From Lachnospiraceae bacterium AC2031 (GTDB lineage: Bacteria; Bacillota; Clostridia; Lachnospirales; Lachnospiraceae), in contig JIAB01000001.1 of the NCBI GenBank assembly GCA_000687975.1, positions 2,518,001 to 2,582,000 on the forward strand: a DNA stretch of 64,000 bases. Reading direction: 5' to 3'. This document shows, one piece after another, positions 53,287-60,667 of the stretch. The translations under genes and the position numbers were made by a program. Position 1 is the first letter of the stretch; each line of letters begins with the position of its first letter. A model generated the notes under the pieces. It did no database searches and was not told the origin of the DNA. It saw only the letters and a list, made by a program, of their open reading frames with translations.

Positions 53287-53814
53287 ATGATAATAGAAAC
53301 AGATAGATTAATACTAAGAGAATATACACTAGATGATTTTGATGCATTATATGAGATAATGTCAGATCCAGAGACAATGCAGCATTATCCGGCTCCCTTC
53401 GATAAAGAGAGAACTGTTGAATGGATAACCTGGAATCTTGATAATTATAAAACATATGGATTTGGTCTTTGGGCTGTCACCCTTAAAGAAACAGGAGAAT
53501 TTATAGGAGACTGCGGTATTACTATTCAGAATATTGATGGAGAACTGTTGCCAGAGATAGGATATCATATCAACAAGAAATACTGGAGACAAGGGTTTGC
53601 AAAAGAAGCGGCTCGTGCCTGCCGAGACTGGGTATTTAGCAATACAGATTATGATACGATATATTCGTATATGAAGTATACAAATGTAGGTTCTTATTCA
53701 ACTGCGATAGCAAATGGTATGAAAAAAGTAAAGGAATATCCTGATCCAAAGAATAAAATATCGTATGCGTATGCTATATCGCGGGATGAGTGGGAAGAAT
53801 TAATAGGGGGATAA
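53287..53814 (+). CDS. GNAT acetyltransferase 5 (RimJ/RimL type)
   Basis: A 175-residue member of the Acetyltransf_3 subfamily. It begins IETDRLILREYTLDDFDALYEIMSDPE and contains IGDCGITIQNIDGELLPEIGYHINKKYWRQGFAKEAARAC (near 77-117) and the conserved end TNVGSYSTAIANGMKKVKEY. Family members acetylate ribosomal protein N-termini or small molecules. AAGGAA precedes the ATG. The methyltransferase gene follows after seven bases. Confidence 0.9.
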   Translation: MIIETDRLILREYTLDDFDALYEIMSDPETMQHYPAPFDKERTVEWITWNLDNYKTYGFGLWAVTLKETGEFIGDCGITIQNIDGELLPEIGYHINKKYWRQGFAKEAARACRDWVFSNTDYDTIYSYMKYTNVGSYSTAIANGMKKVKEYPDPKNKISYAYAISRDEWEELIGG

Positions 53815-53821
53815 GATTATA

Positions 53822-54526
53822 GTGAGGGATATAAAAGATTTGCCTGCATGGGAACGACTTTTTAAGAAGATAGTCTGGAAGCAGCTTGGAGATATAAAAG
53901 ATAAGTACATTCTTGATTTTGGAAGTGGTGAAGGGATAACAGCTGATCATTTTGCGGAGAAAAACCAGGTGGTTGCTGTAGAACCTTGGGAAGATATGCT
54001 GAAGGATGCCTGGACTGATAATGAGTATAGGCAGATTGTTGGTGATATTGATTCGCTAAAAGAATTTGATGATAATAGTTTTGATATTATTATCTGTCAT
54101 AATGTTCTTGAATATATTGATGATAAGGAAAATGTAATAAGGGAACTAGATAGGGTTTTAAAACCGGATGGTTTTATATCGCTTGTGAAGCATAATCGAA
54201 ATGGAAGGGTTATGCAGATGGCTGTTCTTTTAGATGACTTTGATAAAGCTAATGCGTTGCTTGATGGTGAAAACAGCACGGCATCAAAGTTTGGAGCAAT
54301 AAGGTACTATGAGGATTCTCAGATAGAAACATGGAGCTCTGATCTGTTTATTGAAAAGACATATGGAATCCGAACATTCTGGGATCTGCAGCAGAACCAG
54401 GAGAAACATTCTGATGAAGAGTGGCAAGAAAAAATGATGAATCTGGAACTAAGAGTTTCTGAATTGGATGACTTTGTAGATATAGCGTTCTTTCATCATT
54501 TAGTTATTCGAAAAAAAGGAATATAA
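53822..54526 (+). CDS. Class I SAM-dependent methyltransferase
   Basis: A 234-residue methyltransferase. Motif I is YILDFGSGEGITADHFAEKN (near 29-48), with the acidic residue of motif II in VVAVEPWEDML, motif post-I in FDIIICHNVLEYIDD and KPDGFISLVKHN. It begins with GTG at 53822, which follows GGGGGATAAG by about ten bases. The substrate is unknown; small-molecule methylation fits the neighbouring acetyltransferases. Confidence 0.85.
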   Translation: MRDIKDLPAWERLFKKIVWKQLGDIKDKYILDFGSGEGITADHFAEKNQVVAVEPWEDMLKDAWTDNEYRQIVGDIDSLKEFDDNSFDIIICHNVLEYIDDKENVIRELDRVLKPDGFISLVKHNRNGRVMQMAVLLDDFDKANALLDGENSTASKFGAIRYYEDSQIETWSSDLFIEKTYGIRTFWDLQQNQEKHSDEEWQEKMMNLELRVSELDDFVDIAFFHHLVIRKKGI

Positions 54527-54554
54527 TATATATTATTCTAAGGAGGATATGAAA

Positions 54555-54587
54555 ATGTTAATGTTCAGAAGATTAAGAAATATCTAA
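54555..54587 (+). CDS. Ten-residue leader peptide with an RRLR motif
   Basis: ATG at 54555 (or 54549, two codons earlier in frame) opens MLMFRRLRNI, ending in TAA at 54585-54587. AAGGAGG (54540-54546) lies eight bases before the 54555 start. The RLR stretch matches the R/K-X-R/K motif at which macrolide-bound ribosomes stall, as in the ErmD leader. A perfect 11-base-pair hairpin begins two bases after the stop codon. I infer a ribosome-sensing leader for the kinase-GNAT gene at 54668. Confidence 0.6.
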   Translation: MLMFRRLRNI

Positions 54588-54588
54588 T

Positions 54589-54623
54589 AAGCATGAAACC
54601 TTAACTAAGTAGTTTCATGCTTT
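54589..54623 (+). promoter_or_regulatory. Attenuator-type hairpin
   Basis: AAGCATGAAAC (54589-54599) pairs perfectly with GTTTCATGCTT (54612-54622); the loop can form a further small stem (CTTA with TAAG). The T-tract is short (CTTTC), so it may terminate only partly or act through an alternative fold. A stalled ribosome on the RLR codons (54567-54578) would reach the base of this stem. Confidence 0.6.
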
Positions 54624-54667
54624 CAAATGATTGCTTTAAAACTATTTAAATTAAGGAGATTAGTATT

Positions 54668-55765
54668 ATGATATTTCAAGACAATATAATTAAAGAATAT
54701 TTACGTAACGTTTATTTTATTTCGGGCACAGCCTGTGGTGGAAAAACTACAGTGACGAAGGCTCTTGGAGAAAAGTATGGTATACCTATCTATGTGATTG
54801 ATGATCAGTTTACGATTCATCAGCTTATGTCGGATAAAGAGCATCAGCCTACTATGAATACTGCATTTAGAGATGCAGATGAATTCTTTGGAAGAACTGT
54901 AGAAGAGTATAAGAATTGGCTTCTTGGAAATAAAAGAGAACAGCTTGATTTTGTGTTACTTGATCTGATAAAGCTTTCAAGAGACCAGGTTATTCTATGT
55001 GATCTTCATATTGTAGTTGAGGAGGCAGATAAGATTACTGATCCTTCAAGAATTGCATTTATGATCTCGAAGCCTGAAAACATAGTGGATACATACTGTA
55101 ATCGCCCTGATCATCAGCCTTTTAATGCTTTTATTCATAGTGCTACAGATTATGAGAAGGCTAAAGACGTATGTGAACAGACACTGACGGAGTTAAATAC
55201 TGATGCCTATAATTTCATTAAGAATAGTGATTATTTCTGGGTTGAACGAGATAATAATCGTAGTGTAGAAGATACAGCAGCTTTAGTTGAAAAGCATTTT
55301 GGGTGGCGACTACTTAATGATTTTTCCATTCAAAAGGTTCAAAAAGGAATTGAACTGGCTGATGAGCTCCTAACGTTTATAGAGAACTTCTCTTGGAACG
55401 ATGTGAAAGAACATATGGCAGAAATGATAAGAGAGTGGAAGTTTACTGATTGGGAGACTATGTTTGTCGCGAAGGCTGACGGAAAGATAATTGGAATGGC
55501 TTCAGTTATGAAAGAAGATTATTATCCTTTGCCAGAAACTTATCCTTGGGTATCAAGTGTGTTTGTAGATGAAGCTTACCGTGGACAGAGAGTGAGTGGC
55601 AGCTTAATTGATCATGCTAATCAGTACTTACGAAATCTGGGATTTAAGAAAAGCTACATTCCATCTGATCAAGTGGGGCTTTATGAGCGTTATGGGTATT
55701 CTTATGTGCGAGATATAACTAATTATGGTGGTCAGTCAGATCATCTATATGAGAAGAGTTTATAA
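54668..55765 (+). CDS. P-loop kinase and GNAT acetyltransferase fusion
   Basis: A 365-residue two-domain protein. The N-terminal half is a P-loop kinase-like domain with Walker A in ISGTACGGKTTVTKALGEKYG (about 18-38), a possible Walker B in ILCDLHIVVEEAD (near 118) and a helical lid. The C-terminal half (about 215-365) is a GNAT domain with MFVAKADGKIIGMASV, the acetyl-CoA loop in VDEAYRGQRVSGSLIDHANQYL (near 302-323) and LYERYGYSYVRD. Fusions of two modifying enzymes recall bifunctional antibiotic-modifying proteins, though the N-terminal domain is not of the APH type. A leader peptide and hairpin upstream suggest inducible expression. ATG at 54668 follows AAGGAG by nine bases. Confidence 0.8.
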   Translation: MIFQDNIIKEYLRNVYFISGTACGGKTTVTKALGEKYGIPIYVIDDQFTIHQLMSDKEHQPTMNTAFRDADEFFGRTVEEYKNWLLGNKREQLDFVLLDLIKLSRDQVILCDLHIVVEEADKITDPSRIAFMISKPENIVDTYCNRPDHQPFNAFIHSATDYEKAKDVCEQTLTELNTDAYNFIKNSDYFWVERDNNRSVEDTAALVEKHFGWRLLNDFSIQKVQKGIELADELLTFIENFSWNDVKEHMAEMIREWKFTDWETMFVAKADGKIIGMASVMKEDYYPLPETYPWVSSVFVDEAYRGQRVSGSLIDHANQYLRNLGFKKSYIPSDQVGLYERYGYSYVRDITNYGGQSDHLYEKSL

Positions 55766-55776
55766 TAAGGAGACTT

Positions 55777-56334
55777 ATGAATCATTGTGGAACACTTGTT
55801 TTAGAAACTGAAAGACTCATACTTAGGAGGCTTAGGATATCAGACACAGAAGCTGTATATAAAAACTGGGCATCCGATGATGAGGTAACAAAGTTTCTTA
55901 CATGGCCAACGCATACGAACGTTGAAATTAGTAAATCTACTCTTGAAAGCTGGATGCCTTTATATGAAAAGGATAGCTATTATCACTGGGCAATTACGCT
56001 AAAGGAAAAGGGAGATGAACCGGTTGGAACAATCCATGGGTTGGTGAATGATGATACAGAATCCATTCGTGTGGGTTATTGTTTAGGAAGAGATTATTGG
56101 CATATGGGTATTATGTCTGAGGCTCTTAAGGCTATAATAGATTTTTTCTTTAATGTAGTGGAAGCAAACTCGATCAGTTCATATCATGATCCCAATAATC
56201 CACATTCAGGTATGGTTATGAAAAAATGTGGTATGAAATATGACGGTACGCTCAGGGGTTCGGATAGAAATAATCAGGGTATAGTCGATGCCAGCTGGTA
56301 TTCCATACTAAGATCAGAGTGGAATGAAGACTAA
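55777..56334 (+). CDS. GNAT acetyltransferase 7 (RimJ/RimL type)
   Basis: A 185-residue Acetyltransf_3-type GNAT. It begins LVLETERLILRRLRISDTEAVYKNWASDDEVTKFLTWPTH, a typical opening for this subfamily. Then come GYCLGRDYWHMGIMSEALKAIIDFFF (near 107-132) and NPHSGMVMKKCGMKYDGTLRGSDRN (motif B). It lies 11 bases after the kinase-GNAT fusion and is likely translated with it. AAGGAG precedes the ATG. After its stop comes an 87-base gap with two ATGCATCTT direct repeats. Confidence 0.9.
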   Translation: MNHCGTLVLETERLILRRLRISDTEAVYKNWASDDEVTKFLTWPTHTNVEISKSTLESWMPLYEKDSYYHWAITLKEKGDEPVGTIHGLVNDDTESIRVGYCLGRDYWHMGIMSEALKAIIDFFFNVVEANSISSYHDPNNPHSGMVMKKCGMKYDGTLRGSDRNNQGIVDASWYSILRSEWNED

Positions 56335-56421
56335 TATGCATCTTGCCCACTAAAAATGCATCTTACTCCATGATTTATTGAATAATGGCTATATTATTAG
56401 TAAAGATAAGAGAGACAGTAT

Positions 56422-56865
56422 ATGGAACTAAAAGTAAAGCGGGTACCTATAGATGAACCGGAAGTCTTAGAGATAAGATGTCATAAGGTCACTGACGATG
56501 TGAAGGAGATTATATCTTTTGTAAAATCAAGACAGGGCCAGCTTAGTGCTGAGAAGGACGGACAGAATGTTGAGATTCCTGTGATAGATGTATTCTATGC
56601 AGAAGCAGTGGATAACAAGGTTTTTCTATATACATCAAAGGATTGTTATGAGGTTCGTTTAAAAATCTATGAACTTGAAGAGATGATGAAGGATAAAAAG
56701 TTCCTTAGAGTTCAGAAGGGACTTATTCTGAACCTTATGAAGGTGAAGTCTATTAAACCTGCGCTAAGTGGTAGATATACGGCACTTCTTAAAAATGGAG
56801 AAGAAGTAGTGATCTCTCGTAAATATGTAGCAGATCTGAAAAGTACCCTGAAGGGTGGTGATTAA
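56422..56865 (+). CDS. LytTR-domain DNA-binding protein
   Basis: A 147-residue regulator with a C-terminal LytTR domain (about 48-145): VIDVFYAEAVDNKVFLYTSKDCYEVRLKIYELEEMM, then FLRVQKGLILNLMKVKSIKPALSGRYTALLKNGEEVVISRKYV. The N-terminal 45 residues are not a receiver domain, so it is not a response regulator. The DUF3021 membrane protein follows after two bases; such pairs are common in Firmicutes and control their own operon or a neighbouring transporter. Confidence 0.9.
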   Translation: MELKVKRVPIDEPEVLEIRCHKVTDDVKEIISFVKSRQGQLSAEKDGQNVEIPVIDVFYAEAVDNKVFLYTSKDCYEVRLKIYELEEMMKDKKFLRVQKGLILNLMKVKSIKPALSGRYTALLKNGEEVVISRKYVADLKSTLKGGD

Positions 56866-56867
56866 AT

Positions 56868-57305
56868 ATGAAATTAAAAGAGAAAATTGGTGAAGCATTT
56901 AGACTATATTTCATATTAGTTACCTTGATAACTATACTTCTTTTGATACTGGGAATGCTACTTGATGGAGACAGGACGTTCAGTTATGAGGCCTTTCTTT
57001 CACCCCTTATTTATGCGGCTATCGGTGTGATACCGGTTTTCTTCTTTAATGGCGATAAGGAAGTCACTATGAAGGGGCTGGTAGTACAAAGGCTTATTCA
57101 GCTGATTATGGTAGAAGCAGCTATGCTGGGAATAGCATTTTGGGGTAAAAACATTGATACCTACCGAAGCGAAGTGGTTATAGGAATAGCAGTTGGTGTA
57201 GCCATAATCTTTGTTTTATCACTTGTTGTGGAGTATCTTTTTGAGTTATCTATATCCCAAAAGTTAAATGAGGATCTGCAGAGATTTCAAAGAGAAGAAG
57301 ATTAA
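56868..57305 (+). CDS. DUF3021-family membrane protein
   Basis: A 145-residue protein with four hydrophobic helices (about 10-32, 42-62, 70-92, 98-122) and a charged C-terminal tail (KLNEDLQRFQREED). The size and helix pattern and the preceding LytTR gene fit the DUF3021 family. It is thought to hold the LytTR partner at the membrane or to modulate it. The start lies two bases after the regulator stop codon. A terminator follows at 57314. Confidence 0.85.
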   Translation: MKLKEKIGEAFRLYFILVTLITILLLILGMLLDGDRTFSYEAFLSPLIYAAIGVIPVFFFNGDKEVTMKGLVVQRLIQLIMVEAAMLGIAFWGKNIDTYRSEVVIGIAVGVAIIFVLSLVVEYLFELSISQKLNEDLQRFQREED

Positions 57306-57313
57306 TTATTCAT

Positions 57314-57346
57314 AGGGAACCTGCTTTGTCAGGTTCTCTATTTTTA
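57314..57346 (+). terminator. Terminator of the LytTR-DUF3021 operon
   Basis: AGGGAACCTG (57314-57323) pairs with CAGGTTCTCT (57330-57339) with one G-T wobble, followed by ATTTTTA. Confidence 0.9.
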
Positions 57347-57349
57347 TTC

Positions 57350-57385
57350 TTGACAAAACTAATGGTCGTTAGTATAATGACTAAC
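57350..57385 (+). promoter_or_regulatory. Consensus promoter with TetR-type operator
   Basis: A perfect TTGACA (57350-57355) and perfect TATAAT (57373-57378) are spaced by 17 bases. GTTAGT (57368-57373) and ACTAAC (57380-57385) form an exact inverted repeat centred on the -10 box, a typical place for a TetR-family autorepressor operator. It lies 33 bases before the TetR-like start codon. Confidence 0.85.
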
Positions 57386-57417
57386 AAATATTCGGATATT
57401 TAAAGAGGAGAAACTAA

Positions 57418-58038
57418 ATGAGTAGAAAAGAAGAGATTATATATGCCACATTGGAGCTTGCTTCTGCTAAAGGAATGCAGGGGGTTTCGATGTCACAGAT
57501 TGCCGATAAGGTGGGGATTAAAGCCCCCTCTCTCTACAATCACTTTAAATCTAAAGATGAGATTATTCAGGAGATGTACAGATTTTTAAGAGAGAACGCT
57601 CAGAAAAGTAATGGTCAGCAACCTGTTGATTTCGCTGAAAGCCTTTCGAAAAAAAGTCTGGAAGATGTACTGATGGGTTCTCTTTCTGCTTATATAGGGC
57701 TTATATCCGATAAGAATATGCTGCAGTTTTTCAAGGTCCTATATTCTGAAAGATCAACTAATCCTACTGCTGCAAAAATCATGGTTGAAGAGACTGAGCG
57801 TATGCTTTCTCAGTCCAGGAATCTTTTTTATGCATTGGCTGTTCATGGCAAGATCAAAAATCAAGATGCAGATATGGCAGCTATGACGTATTCCCTTACT
57901 ATTCACTCACTTATAGATTACAGAATGGATATGATCACTGCAGGTGATGTAGAAGGCTTTGGGGACGGAGATAGTCCGATACCCCTTAAGATTATAGAAT
58001 TTGTTAAATGGTTTAGTGGAACCTTTTCACTTAATTAG
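57418..58038 (+). CDS. TetR/AcrR-family transcriptional regulator
   Basis: A 206-residue regulator with the TetR helix-turn-helix at about residues 4-50 (RKEEIIYATLELASAKGMQGVSMSQIADKVGIKAPSLYNHFKSKDEII) and an all-helical ligand domain behind it. The promoter carries an inverted repeat over the -10 box, so autorepression is likely. The DUF998 gene follows with its own AGGAGG, starting 11 bases after the stop codon, and is presumably the regulated partner. The inducing ligand is unknown. GAGGAG precedes the ATG. Confidence 0.92.
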   Translation: MSRKEEIIYATLELASAKGMQGVSMSQIADKVGIKAPSLYNHFKSKDEIIQEMYRFLRENAQKSNGQQPVDFAESLSKKSLEDVLMGSLSAYIGLISDKNMLQFFKVLYSERSTNPTAAKIMVEETERMLSQSRNLFYALAVHGKIKNQDADMAAMTYSLTIHSLIDYRMDMITAGDVEGFGDGDSPIPLKIIEFVKWFSGTFSLN

Positions 58039-58048
58039 GAGGAAACCT

Positions 58049-58714
58049 ATGAATAAAAATATGAAGAAAAAGCTTATTAACTGGCTTGGGCTTTTGGGGA
58101 TTGTTCAGCTGCTTTCTTATATAGCGGCACTTGTTTTTTCACCGTTAGCATTTCCAGGTTATAACTGGATGGAACAGGCTGCCAGTGACCTTTCGGCTAC
58201 GAACGCTCCTTCTAAATTACTTTGGACTCAGTTATCGGCTTTTTATGATTCAGGCAGTGTGGTGTGTGCTACCTGTGTTGCAATCTATATATCAGAAAAG
58301 AAGATATCTACTAAGATGTTTAGGGTGGGTATTTATCTTTTTGTGATCATGAACTGGATATCAAAGGTTGGATATCAGATGTTTGCACTTTCTGACGCTG
58401 GTAAGGATATAGGAGGTTTTCAGGAAGTGATGCATATGGTTGTTACAGCGTTTGTCGTTCTGCTGTCTATAGTGTCGCTGGTAATCCTTATTATTGCTGG
58501 ATGTAAGGACAAAGAAATGAAAGGAGTAGGTGTCTGGGCTGCGATAGCTCTTGGAATGATGTTTATGGGACCTATCGGGATGATGGCATTTCCCCCTCAG
58601 TACTTTGGTGTGTTTGAAAGATTTAGTACTTTTGCAGCTGTTGGTTTCAATGCAGTGCTTGGTGTATATTTATTTAAAGGATTTGGAAAAAGAGAATTAA
58701 TAAACCAGGAGTAA
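58049..58714 (+). CDS. DUF998-family membrane protein
   Basis: A 221-residue polytopic membrane protein with six hydrophobic helices (near 10-30, 58-76, 86-105, 125-148, 155-175, 185-215). The motif NWMEQAASDLSATNAPSKLLW (near 36-56) between helices one and two is characteristic of DUF998. ATG at 58049 follows AGGAGG (58037-58042); an upstream start inside tetR is unlikely. It forms an operon with the TetR gene. I infer a membrane function controlled by that regulator; the activity is unknown. Confidence 0.85.
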   Translation: MNKNMKKKLINWLGLLGIVQLLSYIAALVFSPLAFPGYNWMEQAASDLSATNAPSKLLWTQLSAFYDSGSVVCATCVAIYISEKKISTKMFRVGIYLFVIMNWISKVGYQMFALSDAGKDIGGFQEVMHMVVTAFVVLLSIVSLVILIIAGCKDKEMKGVGVWAAIALGMMFMGPIGMMAFPPQYFGVFERFSTFAAVGFNAVLGVYLFKGFGKRELINQE

Positions 58715-58787
58715 ATGTGTTGCACCAAATGTTACATAGTGTTATTATGTTCGTGTTTTTTATTAAAGCAAATTAAGGAGTAATACT

Positions 58788-59735
58788 ATGAAAACTAAAG
58801 TATTTATCGATGGAAGTGAAGGAACAACTGGACTTCGTATTCATGAGAGATTTTCTAAGAGGGATGATATAGAGATTCTGACTATCAGTCCTGAACTAAG
58901 AAAGGATCCTGAGGAGCGAAGACGTCTGATAAATGCTTCTGATATAACATTTCTTTGTCTTCCTGATGCAGCAGCTATAGAGTCTGCAACATTGGTAGAT
59001 AATGAGAACACAGTTATTATTGATGCATCAACTGCACATAGAACTCTGCCGGATTGGGCTTATGGTTTTCCTGAATTATCTAAAGAACATAGAGATAAGA
59101 TTAAGAATGGAAAAAGAATTGCTGTTCCTGGTTGTTATGCCAGCGGATTTATAGGACTTGCATACCCACTGGTAAAGGGTGGCATCCTTCCAGCTGATTA
59201 TCCTGTATCTGTTTTTGCTGTTTCAGGTTACAGTGGAGGTGGAAAGAAGCTGATTGCCAGCTATGAGGAAGAGGGACGCGATGCTAAGTTTGACTCTGCT
59301 CGTATGTATGCATGGAGCCAGTCTCACAAGCATCTTAAAGAGATGAAGATTATTACAGGTCTTAACAGAGAACCTCTTTTCTGCCCTATGACAACAAACT
59401 ATAACAGTGGAATGATCGTTCAGCTTCCACTTTATACAGAAATGTTATCTGAAAAGAAAACTCCTGAAGAAATCAGAGATTATCTGGCTGATTATTATAA
59501 TGGAGAAAAGTTCATCAAGGTAATGCCATTTGGAGCGGAAGTAGAAGCTGGTGGTGTTCTTTATTCTGACGCATGTGCAGGATGGGATGGAATGGAAATA
59601 TTTGTAACTGGTAATGAGGAGAGAATCGTTGTTGCCAGCCGTTTCGATAATCTTGGTAAGGGAGCTTCTGGAGCTGCAATGCAGTGCATGAATATAGTTC
59701 TTGGCTGTGATGAAGCAAAAGGACTTAACCTGTAA
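58788..59735 (+). CDS. argC: N-acetyl-gamma-glutamyl-phosphate reductase, short type
   Basis: A 315-residue enzyme of the type 2 (short) ArgC subfamily. The start VFIDGSEGTTGLRIHERF holds the NADP-binding loop, and the catalytic cysteine lies in AVPGCYASGF (C at about 116). GYSGGGKKLI and the catalytic His region SQSHKHLKEM follow. It reduces N-acetylglutamyl phosphate in arginine biosynthesis. The other arg genes are not adjacent, so it is a solitary copy. AAGGAG precedes the ATG. A perfect-stem terminator follows at 59775. Confidence 0.94.
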   Translation: MKTKVFIDGSEGTTGLRIHERFSKRDDIEILTISPELRKDPEERRRLINASDITFLCLPDAAAIESATLVDNENTVIIDASTAHRTLPDWAYGFPELSKEHRDKIKNGKRIAVPGCYASGFIGLAYPLVKGGILPADYPVSVFAVSGYSGGGKKLIASYEEEGRDAKFDSARMYAWSQSHKHLKEMKIITGLNREPLFCPMTTNYNSGMIVQLPLYTEMLSEKKTPEEIRDYLADYYNGEKFIKVMPFGAEVEAGGVLYSDACAGWDGMEIFVTGNEERIVVASRFDNLGKGASGAAMQCMNIVLGCDEAKGLNL

Positions 59736-59774
59736 GACGGTTGAACAACATTCGAAATATATGGAATAATATGG

Positions 59775-59816
59775 ACTATCGTTAGTACTAAAAAACTACT
59801 AACGATAGTTTTTTTA
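59775..59816 (+). terminator. Terminator of argC
   Basis: ACTATCGTTAGTA (59775-59787) pairs perfectly with TACTAACGATAGT (59797-59809), followed by a run of T. GACGATAGTTTTT recurs just downstream (about 59826), perhaps a partial duplication of the 3' arm. Confidence 0.93.
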
Positions 59817-59929
59817 TAACAAGGTGACGATAGTTTTTATACCATGGGGTTAATGACTGAAATCTAACTTTATAGTATAATCGTATAGTTGATTAAAAGT
59901 TGTGAAGATTAAGGATAAAGGGGGTAATT

Positions 59930-60667
59930 ATGGCTAAGCAGAACGTTTATGATAATGAGACATTTTTTGAGGGTTACAAAAAGATAAGAGATAAAGAGGT
60001 GAATGCTAACATTCTTTTTGAGATGCCGGCGCTTTTTTCACTGCTTCCAGATATGGAAGGGAAATGCGTTCTTGATCTTGGATGTGGATTTGGAGAACAC
60101 TGTAAGGAGTATGTGAATAGAGGTGCAGCTAAGGTTGTTGGTATTGATATTTCTGAGAAAATGCTGGAGGTTGCAAGGAAAGAAAACAGTGATCCTAAGA
60201 TAACATATCTCCATATGGCTATGGAGGATTTAGGAGAACTAGAGGGAAAGTTTGATGTAGTGATCAGTTCTCTGGCATTTCATTATGTTGAAGATTTTTC
60301 TGGTGTGTTGAAGAATATATATGCTCTTATGAATCCGGGAGGAAAGCTGATATTTTCTCAGGAGAGTCCGATCAATACTTGTCATGAAAAAGGAGAGAGA
60401 TGGACAAGGGATGAAGCGGGAAAGAAGCTTCATGTGAATTTTAAGAATTATTGTATTGAGGGCGAAAAAGAATCTGAGTGGTTCATTGATAACGTGAAGA
60501 AGTACCATAGAATGTTTTCTACTGTTGTGAATACACTTGTAGATGCAGGCTTTATGATTGAAAAGATGATCGAACCGGTTCCAACTGAAGAAATTCTTGA
60601 AAAGTATCCGGATTATGATGATAATCTGCACAAGCCAGATTTTCTTATTGTGAGGGCAGGAAAATAA
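59930..60667 (+). CDS. Class I SAM-dependent methyltransferase
   Basis: A 245-residue methyltransferase of the UbiE-like Methyltransf_11 type. It begins QNVYDNETFFEGYKKIRDKEVNANILFEMPALFSLLP, a start often seen in clostridial small-molecule methyltransferases. Motif I is CVLDLGCGFGEHCKEYVNRGAAKVVGIDIS (near 45-74), with post-I VVISSLAFHYVED and PGGKLIFSQESPI. AAGGGGG precedes the ATG. The next gene's ATG overlaps the stop codon by one base. Substrate unknown. Confidence 0.87.
   Translation: MAKQNVYDNETFFEGYKKIRDKEVNANILFEMPALFSLLPDMEGKCVLDLGCGFGEHCKEYVNRGAAKVVGIDISEKMLEVARKENSDPKITYLHMAMEDLGELEGKFDVVISSLAFHYVEDFSGVLKNIYALMNPGGKLIFSQESPINTCHEKGERWTRDEAGKKLHVNFKNYCIEGEKESEWFIDNVKKYHRMFSTVVNTLVDAGFMIEKMIEPVPTEEILEKYPDYDDNLHKPDFLIVRAGK

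Noticed and set aside
49402-56334. Integron cassette array, given many small enzyme genes in one direction.
   Set aside because: No attC-like imperfect palindromes follow the genes and several neighbours overlap or are spaced by only a few bases.
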